Shown in pieces: positions 1 to 6,394 of a DNA stretch of 9,387 nucleotides. The DNA is from Planctomycetota bacterium (GTDB lineage Bacteria; Planctomycetota; Planctomycetia; Pirellulales; Pirellulaceae). Each line of letters starts with the position of its first letter. Positions within the stretch are counted from its first letter, which is position 1. The stretch is from NCBI GenBank assembly GCA_023417165.1, contig JAEZGD010000330.1, positions 1 to 9,387 of the forward strand. The letters are read 5' to 3'. The notes under the pieces are model-generated. The model searched no databases. It worked only from the letters and a program-made list of their open reading frames with translations, and was not told the DNA's origin. The translations under genes and the position numbers were made by a program.

Positions 1-1
1 A

Positions 2-1234
2 GACAATCGTGTCGTGGAGGTAAGTAACGCCTGCGCCATTGGCCAGGCGTGGTTCAAGCAGGTCGAAGATACCGCGCGGCCGGTCTGCCGCATTCGTGGC
101 GAAGTCGCGACGCTGGAAGCCGGCATCGCCGAGGCAGCGCGGCTGCTGGCCGGCGCTCGCTATCCGCTGATCTATGGCTTTGGCGAAACCACGTGCGAAG
201 CGCAGCAGCGCGCGGTCGCAATCGCCGACTGGATCGGCGGCACGATCGACACCGCCACCAGCTTCGGCCATGCGCCTTCGATCATGGCGTTTCAAAACGT
301 CGGCAAAGTGACTTGCAGCCTGGGCGAGCTGCGCAATCGCAGCGACTTCATTATCTTCTGGGGAGCGAATCCGGCCGCCAATCAGCCGCGGCTCCTCTCG
401 AAATACACGCTCGATTCGCAAGGCATGTTCATCGCCGGGCGAAGCGAGCGCACCTGCGTCGTCATCGACATTCGCCCCACCGAAACGAGCAAACGCGCGG
501 ACCTCTTTCTGCAAATCAAACCTGGCAGCGACTTCGAAGCGCTCAACACGTTGCAAATGCTCGCCAGCGGCTTGGAGCCTGATGCCGATGCCGTCTTGGC
601 CGCCACTGGCGTCGCGCTTGAAGCATGGCGAGATCTGATGCAGCGCATGCAGCGCGCGAAGTATGGCGCGATCTTGTTTGGCATGGGACTGATGCGCACC
701 GGCGGCAAGCACAACAACTGCGAACTGCTGCTGCGACTGGTTCGCGACATGAACGACTTCACGCGGTTTGTCTGCCGCAGCATTCGCCAACGCGGCAATG
801 TGACCGGCGCGGATAAAGTCGTCTCGTGGCGAACAGGCTATCCGTTTTGCGTCAACCTCTCGCGCGGCTATCCACGCTACAATGCGGCCGAATACACCAC
901 CGCCGCCACGCTGGCTCGCGGTGAAGCCGATGTGGCGATGATCGTCGGCAACGATCCGATGCCAGACTTCTCGCCGCAGTCGCGCGAACACCTGCGTTCG
1001 ATCCCCTATATCACGCTCTCGGCCGAAGACACGCCCATCGCCCAGGCGGCCACGGTCAGCTTCGCCACCAGCCGTTTTGGCCTCGCCACCGGCGGCACGG
1101 TCTATCGCATGGACGAAGTCCCTTTGGCCTTGCGCCCCGCTTTGCAATCGAAGTATCCCAGCGACGCCGAAGTGCTCACGCAACTCGAAGCCGCCGTGCG
1201 CGAGCACCTCGCACAAACCGCCCGCGTAGGATGA
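2..1234 (+). CDS. fhcB: Formylmethanofuran dehydrogenase-type subunit B, FhcB (5' truncated)
   Basis: This is the B subunit of the formyltransferase/hydrolase complex, which in bacteria with tetrahydromethanopterin-linked C1 metabolism helps release formate from the formyl carrier. It is homologous to archaeal FwdB/FmdB of the molybdopterin oxidoreductase fold. The frame is open from base 2 and already reads NACAIGQAWF, which in FwdB lies after the N-terminal CxxCGC region, so the true start is upstream of the window; the GTG at 14 is probably internal. Recognisable blocks, numbered from that GTG, are SFGHAPS (residues 83-89), FWGANPAANQPR (about 115-126) and GNVTGADKVVSWRTGYPF (about 263-280). 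The archaeal metal-binding Cys/Sec in a CHGPS-like motif is Gly85 here, as expected for the non-redox bacterial form. The stop at 1232-1234 lies inside a hairpin, and the next gene is convergent. Neighbouring fhc genes are presumably to the left. Confidence 0.9.
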   Translation, partial: DNRVVEVSNACAIGQAWFKQVEDTARPVCRIRGEVATLEAGIAEAARLLAGARYPLIYGFGETTCEAQQRAVAIADWIGGTIDTATSFGHAPSIMAFQNVGKVTCSLGELRNRSDFIIFWGANPAANQPRLLSKYTLDSQGMFIAGRSERTCVVIDIRPTETSKRADLFLQIKPGSDFEALNTLQMLASGLEPDADAVLAATGVALEAWRDLMQRMQRAKYGAILFGMGLMRTGGKHNNCELLLRLVRDMNDFTRFVCRSIRQRGNVTGADKVVSWRTGYPFCVNLSRGYPRYNAAEYTTAATLARGEADVAMIVGNDPMPDFSPQSREHLRSIPYITLSAEDTPIAQAATVSFATSRFGLATGGTVYRMDEVPLALRPALQSKYPSDAEVLTQLEAAVREHLAQTARVG

Positions 1235-1250
1235 AGCTTCCGCTTCGTCC
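1229..1250 (+). terminator. Hairpin over the fhcB stop codon, possible terminator
   Basis: The sequence GGATGAAGC-TTCC-GCTTCGTCC forms a 9-bp stem (one U-G wobble) with a 4-nt loop, followed by only three T residues. It overlaps the last codons and stop of fhcB and lies in the 35-nt gap before the convergent gene ending at 1270. It may act as a weak terminator or a 3'-end stabiliser; the short U tract makes classical intrinsic termination uncertain. Confidence 0.4.
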
Positions 1251-1269
1251 TTTGCAATGCAATTTCGAG

Positions 1270-2859
1270 TTAGCGGTTCAACTGGCAATCAGCGCAGCTT
1301 TTCTGCTCATCAGGAATCCATTCGATTTCTAGCTTGTTCGCTTTGGCAACCTCCAGCAGCCAGGGATACATGCCGAAATAGGGCTCGAATCCAGAGCGTT
1401 CAAAGTGGCGCTGACCTTCATAAGCGAGCGGACAAAGAAATGGTCCCTTCGTCCGTAAGCCAACCTTTACGTGCACGACCGAACCGGCCGGCAATTGGGC
1501 GAGAGCGTCCATCGCTTTGGCAAACCCGGTCACACCTTTTCCCACCTCGCGCCGATTGAGCGTGATCATTGCCTCGGATTCACTTTGGCGCTCGCGCTTT
1601 GCTGCTGCCGCATAGTCGGTCCATCCCAGCGTAGCCACGGCCCGACGGGGCTTTTCGTTGTGACGAACAATTCGCCCGTGAGAGACGAAGGTGTAGCCAT
1701 AACGATCGCCCGAATTCCAACTAAGAACCGTCGACTTGCCAGGCAGGGCACGCACGTGCTGCACCTCGAGTGCACGCGACTTGATCGCCGCTTCCCACTC
1801 GCTATGTCGGTGAGAGTAGGGCGTGATTGTCCGCACTTCCTGATTGGCAGCATCGCGTTCCTCGATGCCCATGGTTTCGATCGCGTAGCGACCGCTATAT
1901 TCGTATTGTGGCAACCACAATTGGCTTCCCTTGGGCTGCTCTTGGATGCGGGCCAGCACGCGGTCAAATCCGGCATCACCGTGGCCAGCATAGTCGCCGT
2001 TGATCGTGTACAACACCTCTTCATGCGGTGTGTCGACGCCACGAAAGTTGTCCCAGTCGATGCTTAGCGAGCTTGTAACTGCAACAGACTTTACGGCCTC
2101 GACTAACCCCTGCGGGACCGTAATCGTCAACTGCAGTTTCCCGCGACGCACGGGATCTTCGATGTCGTCGTCCCAAGCACTTTGAATCGCCGCAGCAAGT
2201 GCCGCTGTTTGTCCCTTCTTCAACGGATCGGTCAGCGATACCTTCGCGAACACACGCGATTTTTCGGGCAGCCGTCCAAAGAACAGATCGAAGTCGTAAT
2301 CCTTCAGAATTTTGCCGTCGGCCAGAAAGCGATGCACGTAGGTGATTTCCTCGCCATCGCGAAGCTCGTGCACTTGCCACTCGAACTTGGCGTCAAAGGC
2401 TTCGTCGGTGGGCGGCTCTGCCAGAATCGTGACGTCGGAAAAGCGATCGCGGTCGCCTCGCGCAATGCTTCGCGGTCCCACGCTGGGATAGTTGCTCGAC
2501 AGCGTCTGCTTGCGCCGCTTGGCATTGGCTTCTAGCTTTTCCCAAAGATCGGGATAGAGGAACTTCGCGGTACAGCCAGGCTCGGCGCCGCTGCAAGCGC
2601 CGCAACGATCGTAATTTGGCCCCCAGACAATGGATGTTCCCGCGGGCAGCTTGCCAATCGTATCCACGATGAATTCAAAGGCGGCTCTCCCTTCGCCGAC
2701 CGCGCGGCCGTTGTAATAGAACCATGCCGTCTTGGGCTTGCCGTTCAACTGCAATTTGGTCGAGAACGTAACGTCCTCGATCGCCGGTTCGACCGCCTGC
2801 AACGCGGGTGCGGCGAACAGAACTGCTCCCAAAATCAACCCGATCAATGCACGAGCCAT
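1270..2859 (-). CDS. Secreted protein with three internal repeats, function unknown
   Basis: I do not recognise a named family for this 529-residue protein. Residues 1-22 form a signal peptide (MAR, then a hydrophobic stretch, then ALQA before VEP), so it is exported. Three related modules can be seen: about residues 46-78 (YYNGRAVGEG...LPAGTSIVW), 283-316 (LYTINGDYAGHG...PKGSQLWLP) and 431-465 (MITLNRREVGKG...LPAGSVVHV). Each reads N-G/R, G-x-G, F, a helix-like segment, then P-x-G-S and a beta-like segment. A second shorter motif is shared between YVHRFLADGKIL (174-185) and YTFVSHGRIV (389-398). CxxC pairs occur at 86-89 (CGAC) and 522-525 (CADC), with further Cys at 96 and 476. The ATG is supported by GGAGG six bases upstream (2866-2870). 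It is the last gene of the minus-strand series, 100 nt after the small Cys-rich gene. Confidence 0.8.
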   Translation of the reverse strand: MARALIGLILGAVLFAAPALQAVEPAIEDVTFSTKLQLNGKPKTAWFYYNGRAVGEGRAAFEFIVDTIGKLPAGTSIVWGPNYDRCGACSGAEPGCTAKFLYPDLWEKLEANAKRRKQTLSSNYPSVGPRSIARGDRDRFSDVTILAEPPTDEAFDAKFEWQVHELRDGEEITYVHRFLADGKILKDYDFDLFFGRLPEKSRVFAKVSLTDPLKKGQTAALAAAIQSAWDDDIEDPVRRGKLQLTITVPQGLVEAVKSVAVTSSLSIDWDNFRGVDTPHEEVLYTINGDYAGHGDAGFDRVLARIQEQPKGSQLWLPQYEYSGRYAIETMGIEERDAANQEVRTITPYSHRHSEWEAAIKSRALEVQHVRALPGKSTVLSWNSGDRYGYTFVSHGRIVRHNEKPRRAVATLGWTDYAAAAKRERQSESEAMITLNRREVGKGVTGFAKAMDALAQLPAGSVVHVKVGLRTKGPFLCPLAYEGQRHFERSGFEPYFGMYPWLLEVAKANKLEIEWIPDEQKSCADCQLNR

Positions 2860-2914
2860 AACTGGCCTCCGGCAAAGTTCCTGGGGTGCTCAAACTGCTT
2901 GAGATGCGTTTTTT

Positions 2915-2966
2915 GCTGTAGATCGCGGGCCGCATTCTCTCCCGCGCCGCAGCCGAAAGCTACAGC
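2915..2966. repeat. Nested inverted repeat in the spacer after the small Cys-rich gene
   Basis: The outer arms GCTGTAG (2915-2921) and CTACAGC (2960-2966) enclose inner arms CGCGGG (2924-2929) and CCCGCG (2941-2946). As minus-strand RNA this gives a two-part stem whose outer arm contains the UAG stop of the upstream gene. It is followed by an A-rich rather than U-rich run, so it does not look like a standard intrinsic terminator for that strand. It could be a processing or stability hairpin between two genes of one transcript. Confidence 0.4.
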
Positions 2967-3292
2967 GGATACTCCGTAATTGGCAGGTCGCTTTTGGCGA
3001 CTTGTTGCAAGCGTCGCCAGGCGAGGGTGACGCGCTCTTCTTGTTGCTGACGGTAAGTGGCGTCGAGCTTGCGTTTGTCGAAATCGCCTTCGACGATGAC
3101 CGGCGCAAACGTAGCATCGACGATGAACTGCGCGAGTGCGGGATTACAGCGAATGTGTCGCTCAGGCGTCGTGTGCAGCGTTTCCGCCTCGACCTGGCCC
3201 AGGATGAAGCGCAAGTACAAGTCGCTGTCAGCCATGTCTTCGACATCGCGACCACAGACACTACAGAGATAACCTTCGTTGCACTTGGCCAA
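2960..3292 (-). CDS. Small conserved Cys-rich protein, possible zinc binder
   Basis: This is a 110-residue cytoplasmic protein of unknown function, resembling a small conserved hypothetical I associate with planctomycetes (from memory, not a search). Cysteines lie at residues 4, 10 and 13 (CNEGYLCSVCG), followed by SDLYLRFILG (23-32) and PERHIRCNPALAQFI (43-57), which has His46 and Cys49. Cys10, Cys13, His46 and Cys49 could bind a metal ion. The C-terminal third is charged (KRKLDATYRQQQEER). The only early start that keeps the Cys motif is TTG at 3292; an in-frame TGA lies three codons upstream and no Shine-Dalgarno sequence is visible. The next in-frame ATG is at residue 20 and would remove three cysteines. 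The start abuts a dispersed inverted repeat, which may have replaced the original leader. It lies 105 nt after dapB. Confidence 0.7.
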   Translation of the reverse strand: MAKCNEGYLCSVCGRDVEDMADSDLYLRFILGQVEAETLHTTPERHIRCNPALAQFIVDATFAPVIVEGDFDKRKLDATYRQQQEERVTLAWRRLQQVAKSDLPITEYPL

Positions 3293-3298
3293 AGTTGG

Positions 3299-3390
3299 TC
3301 AATGACGAATGACCAAGCACGAATGACCAATGAAAGAAGTGTGAACGCTCATCACATTGGTCATTCGGATTTTGGCATTCGTCATTCTTC
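3299..3390. repeat. Dispersed-type nested inverted repeat with tandem units
   Basis: The spacer between dapB and the small gene is almost entirely repeat. Outer arms are AATGACGAATG (3301-3311) and CATTCGTCATT (3376-3386). Inner arms are CGAATGACCAATG (3320-3332) and CATTGGTCATTCG (3355-3367), a perfect 13-bp match. The left half also contains ACGAATGACCA twice in direct orientation (3305-3315 and 3319-3329), 14 bp apart. No coding potential is seen. The architecture looks like a palindromic intergenic element of the REP/MITE-like kind; other copies cannot be checked inside this window. Confidence 0.65.
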
Positions 3391-3397
3391 CTTATGT

Positions 3398-4195
3398 CTA
3401 TAGCCCCAACACATCGTACATCGAGTACATGCCAGGCTGTTGCTTGGCGACGAACTTGGCGGCTTCGATCGCGCCGAGCGCGTAGCAATCGCGGTTGCTG
3501 GCTTTGACGTTCAGCTCGATCGTTTCGCCGAGCATGCCGAAGATGATCGTGTGCTCGCCGGGGTTGTCGCCGGTGCGGACCGCGTGATAACCAATCTCGC
3601 CGAGTTGGCGCTGACCGGTTTTGCCTTCGCGACCATGCACGTGCTGCTGTTGTCCCATCACGCCGGCGATGATGTCGCCGAACTTCAGCGCGGTGCCGCT
3701 GGGGGCGTCTTCTTTGAAGCGATGATGCCGCTCGATGATCTCAACATCGCAGCCATTGGGCAGGTTCTTTAGCACTTCGCCGGCGATGGCGCAGAGCTTC
3801 ATGGTCAGATTGACGGCGGTGCTCATCGAAGGGGACCACACGACGGGAATCGTCTGCGACGCGATGCGCAGGTGATCCTTGGCCGCTTCGCTGAGGCCGG
3901 TCGTCGCCATGACCAGCGGAATGCCGCGCTCGCTGCACAACTTGATCGCCGCTTCGGCCCCTTCGGGCGAAGAGAAGTCGATCAGCGCATCGATCTTGGC
4001 ATCGATCGTTGCGGTGAGCGGCAAGTTAATGCGGCCCACGCCAGCAAGTTCGCCGGCGTCGACGGCCAGTTGCGGATGCTTGGGCGATTCGAGCGCGGCG
4101 ACCAGGTTCACACCGGGATCGGCGCTGCCCAAAGCGATGAGGCGTTTACCCATGCGCCCCGCGGCGCCGTGAATGGCAAGGTTCAACGTCGACAA
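3398..4195 (-). CDS. dapB: 4-hydroxy-tetrahydrodipicolinate reductase
   Basis: DapB performs the NAD(P)H-dependent reduction of 4-hydroxy-tetrahydrodipicolinate to tetrahydrodipicolinate in the lysine/diaminopimelate pathway, in the cytoplasm. The 265-residue length is normal. It has the dinucleotide-binding GAAGRMG (residues 10-16), ATTG (97-100), and the signature RHHRFKEDAPSGTA (156-169), with the catalytic histidine pair 157/158 and substrate-binding Lys161. It ends in the typical GMYSMYDVLGL. The usual HR of the ITHRASSR-like block is VK here (LNVKASNR). The start is TTG at 4193-4195, supported by GGGAGA six bases upstream and by the alignment of the Rossmann motif to the N-terminus; no closer ATG exists. 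It follows thrC by 32 nt, so the two are probably one transcript, uniting the lysine and threonine branches of aspartate metabolism. Confidence 0.95.
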   Translation of the reverse strand: MSTLNLAIHGAAGRMGKRLIALGSADPGVNLVAALESPKHPQLAVDAGELAGVGRINLPLTATIDAKIDALIDFSSPEGAEAAIKLCSERGIPLVMATTGLSEAAKDHLRIASQTIPVVWSPSMSTAVNLTMKLCAIAGEVLKNLPNGCDVEIIERHHRFKEDAPSGTALKFGDIIAGVMGQQQHVHGREGKTGQRQLGEIGYHAVRTGDNPGEHTIIFGMLGETIELNVKASNRDCYALGAIEAAKFVAKQQPGMYSMYDVLGL

Positions 4196-4227
4196 GATGA
4201 CTCTCCCAAGACTGCGAAGCGGTTGCG

Positions 4228-5628
4228 TTAGCTATACAACCGAATCGCCTTGATGATTTCTTCCAGGTTATTCGGTACGGCGACGGCGCGGTTGGCGAAC
4301 GAAGCGGTGCGCACGCCACGGCTGCCCAGCACCTTGTTGAATTGTTCTTGATCGGTCGTGTGATAGGCGACCGTCGCGGTCGGGTCTTTCAACTGATGGC
4401 CGGTCAGGATGCACACGACGCGTTCGCCTGCGCCGATGACGCCTTCATCACGCAACAGCTTCGCACCGGCGACACTCGCGGCACTCGCGGGTTCGCAACC
4501 GATGCCGCCCGCGCCAACTTGCGCTTTGGCATCGAGGATCTTTTGATCGTTAACGCTACGAACCACGCCGTTCATGAAGTCGAGCGCCCGCAGGCATTTC
4601 GTCAAATTCACCGGGCGATTGATTTCAATCGCGCTGGCGATGGTGTCGGCCTTCTTATGCTGCTCGGTCAGTTCGGCGTAGTACTTGGCCGCGATTGCCA
4701 TGTCGGGCTCGCCACCATTCCAGCGCAGGCCGCGCTTTTCGTAAAGCTGATAGAGAGTGTCGGCGCCGGCGGCATTGATGACCGCCAGGCGTGGCACCTT
4801 TTTGATCAGGCCCAGTTCGTGCAACTCCATGAAGGCTTTGCCGAACGCACTGCTGTTGCCGAGGTTGCCGCCGGGGACCACGATCCAGTCCGGCGGCTCC
4901 CAGCGCAACGCTTCGAGCACGCGGAACATGATCGTCTTCTGGCCTTCGAGCCGGAACGGATTGACGCTGTTAACAAGGTACATGTTCAGATCGACGCAGA
5001 CTTCCTGCACGCGCACCATCGCGTCGTCGAAGTCGCCTGCGATCTGCACCGTGAGCGCGCCGTAGTCGAGCGCTTGCGAGAGCTTGCCATAGCTGATCTT
5101 GCCGCTGCCGATGAAGATCACCGCCTTCATCAAGCGGCTGACGGCGCAGTACATCGCCAGGCTGGCGCTCGTGTTGCCGGTCGAAGCACAGGCGGCCCGC
5201 TTCGCGCCAATGTTGCGGCCATGCGTGAAGGCGGCCGACATACCATTGTCTTTGAAGCTGCCTGAAGGGTTCATGCCTTCGTACTGCAAAAACAGCCCGC
5301 CTGGCTGCATGCCAACGTAGCTGGCGACCGAATCGGACCGCTGCAGCAAGGTTTGCCCTTCGCCGGCGGTGATGATGCTGTCTTGCGTGGCGAAGGGCAA
5401 TAGCTCGTGAAATCGCCACAACCCACTGAATCGCACAGGGTTATGACGTTCCTGCCACTTCTCTTCAAAGAACTTCAGGCTTTGCGGAGGCCGGGCTTTA
5501 TGCCAGTCGTAAGCCACGTCGAGCAGGCTGCTGCACTTGCCGCAGGAGGTACGAACGTCCTCCACGCCATAAGTGGCTTGGCAGCGCGGATTGATGCAAC
5601 GCTGATAGGCAAAATCGTTGAGCGCCAC
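4228..5628 (-). CDS. thrC: Threonine synthase
   Basis: This PLP enzyme converts O-phosphohomoserine to threonine, the last step of the threonine branch, in the cytoplasm. At 466 residues it is of the type with an N-terminal zinc-ribbon-like segment: CINPRC (11-16) and CGKC (29-32). The PLP lysine is Lys126 in NPSGSFKDNGM (120-130). STGNTSAS (149-156) and the phosphate-binding PGGNLGNSS (252-260) are intact, as is the late GAGGIGCEPASAAS block (372-385). The start is GTG at 5626-5628: an in-frame TAG lies 14 codons upstream with no other start codon between, and the residues just after it match the expected N-terminus (FAYQRC). No clear Shine-Dalgarno precedes it. dapB follows after 32 nt. A related cystathionine-type PLP function is unlikely given the overall length and zinc ribbon. 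Confidence 0.95.
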   Translation of the reverse strand: MALNDFAYQRCINPRCQATYGVEDVRTSCGKCSSLLDVAYDWHKARPPQSLKFFEEKWQERHNPVRFSGLWRFHELLPFATQDSIITAGEGQTLLQRSDSVASYVGMQPGGLFLQYEGMNPSGSFKDNGMSAAFTHGRNIGAKRAACASTGNTSASLAMYCAVSRLMKAVIFIGSGKISYGKLSQALDYGALTVQIAGDFDDAMVRVQEVCVDLNMYLVNSVNPFRLEGQKTIMFRVLEALRWEPPDWIVVPGGNLGNSSAFGKAFMELHELGLIKKVPRLAVINAAGADTLYQLYEKRGLRWNGGEPDMAIAAKYYAELTEQHKKADTIASAIEINRPVNLTKCLRALDFMNGVVRSVNDQKILDAKAQVGAGGIGCEPASAASVAGAKLLRDEGVIGAGERVVCILTGHQLKDPTATVAYHTTDQEQFNKVLGSRGVRTASFANRAVAVPNNLEEIIKAIRLYS

Positions 5629-5670
5629 GACGCGTATGCCATTCTGTGCGAGGGGGTTGGGAAAGCCCTA

Positions 5671-5699
5671 AGTCTAGAGCGTATCGATAATTGCCGCAA
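5671..5699 (-). promoter_or_regulatory. Weak candidate promoter upstream of thrC
   Basis: On the minus strand TTGCGG (5694-5699) and TAGACT (5671-5676) are separated by 17 bp, about 45 nt before the thrC GTG. The matches to sigma70 consensus are only 3/6 and 4/6. The site is offered because this stretch otherwise looks non-coding and could give thrC-dapB its own transcription. Confidence 0.2.
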
Positions 5700-6342
5700 C
5701 GGGAAGCCGTTTCGCAAGGCCTGGGAGCCACAGAAATATGCCCCCCACGTTCTGGTGCCAAGGCAGCCACTCTGCGGCAAACTGCATACACTTATGCCGC
5801 AGCATCTTCATAGCATCGGCTGATGGCCTGCCGAAACTTCCACCACGCACCTTAACAGATCGCGACGTAGTTCTCAACAGATATTTACAAGATCTAGTTG
5901 GCGGCGCGACCACCTCCGCCAAGGCATTTAGCATCAGCGACCACGCCAATTGCGTGCGCGCCGCATAGTCGGCCCAGCGCGCGGGCAAGTGATGGGTGAG
6001 AGTAAGCTCGCAGCCGTCGGCCAGCGGCACGATTTCGATCAGAACGTGGCTCTCGTCTTGAGACTGGCCGGCGACGCCCCACGTGAAGCCCAGCCGCCGC
6101 GGGCGTTCGATTACTTGATAGGTGCCGACGTGGTCGATGGTTGACTCGCCCCGCCGCACGACAAACGAAAACGCGCCGCCGACGCGGGCGTCCACGTTCA
6201 GACGCAACACTTCTTCTTCACGCAGCCGCGGGCCAAACATAAATTGGCCGATGAGCACCGGATCGAGCCACGCGTTAAAGACGCGTTCTGCGGCAGCGGA
6301 ATAACGATGCGTCGCCTGCACCGGCACGGAGGACTCGCTCAT
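5674..6342 (-). CDS. SRPBCC / AHSA1-domain protein with unusual C-terminal tail
   Basis: This belongs to the START-like SRPBCC superfamily, in the group resembling the Hsp90-ATPase-activator C-domain. Such proteins fold as a helix-grip around a hydrophobic cavity; the ligand here is unknown. The domain spans about residues 8-145: HRYSAAAERVFNAWLDP (12-28), VGGAFSFVVRRGE (54-66), YQVIERPRRLGFTWG (75-89), the strand CELTLTHHLP (111-120) and the final helix to ALAEVV (140-145). The start ATG at 6342 is chosen because AGGAG lies eight bases upstream and the family motif begins at once; an upstream in-frame codon at 6423 would overlap the preceding gene. The family normally ends near residue 145-150, but this frame runs 77 residues further with no recognisable domain. 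A TAG at 5894-5896 just out of frame suggests a late frameshift. It lies 52 nt after the ligase gene. Confidence 0.75.
   Translation of the reverse strand: MSESSVPVQATHRYSAAAERVFNAWLDPVLIGQFMFGPRLREEEVLRLNVDARVGGAFSFVVRRGESTIDHVGTYQVIERPRRLGFTWGVAGQSQDESHVLIEIVPLADGCELTLTHHLPARWADYAARTQLAWSLMLNALAEVVAPPTRSCKYLLRTTSRSVKVRGGSFGRPSADAMKMLRHKCMQFAAEWLPWHQNVGGIFLWLPGLAKRLPVAAIIDTL
5772..5802. repeat. 8-bp hairpin within the SRPBCC tail region
   Basis: CTGCGGCA (5772-5779) pairs perfectly with TGCCGCAG (5795-5802) across a 15-nt loop. The competing smaller stem GCATA/TATGC (5784-5788 with 5794-5798) shares bases with it, so two exclusive folds are possible. It lies in the part of the SRPBCC frame that lacks domain similarity, which fits a non-coding leader or spacer before thrC. 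Confidence 0.3.
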
Positions 6343-6394
6343 CGACAAACTCCTGAAGCACGTCGCGGGGCACCCCGCCCAGTGACGCTGCCGA

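Noticed and set aside
382..798. Minus-strand frame of 138 codons inside fhcB
   Set aside because: Arg/Ser-rich shadow of a well-conserved plus-strand gene.
1471..2067. Open frame of 198 codons on the plus strand within the secreted-protein gene
   Set aside because: No ribosome-binding site or recognisable motif, and the opposite strand has a signal peptide, a Shine-Dalgarno and repeats.
2909..2914. Six-T run considered as part of an intrinsic terminator
   Set aside because: On the plus strand it precedes the hairpin rather than following it, and on the minus strand it reads as A residues.
2890..3330. Alternative 146-codon minus-strand frame over the small Cys-rich gene
   Set aside because: The product is Ser/Arg-rich low-complexity sequence and reads through the dispersed repeat, whereas the 110-codon frame gives an ordered Cys/His pattern.
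3299..3390. Repeats considered as a CRISPR array
   Set aside because: The units are short, partly inverted and separated by 3 to 40 bases of unequal length, with no regular spacers and no cas genes.
4342..5265. Long open frame of 307 codons on the plus strand, antisense to thrC
   Set aside because: It is a codon-bias shadow: the minus strand here encodes a complete threonine synthase with all motifs, and the antisense product is His/Arg/Asp-rich with no domain.
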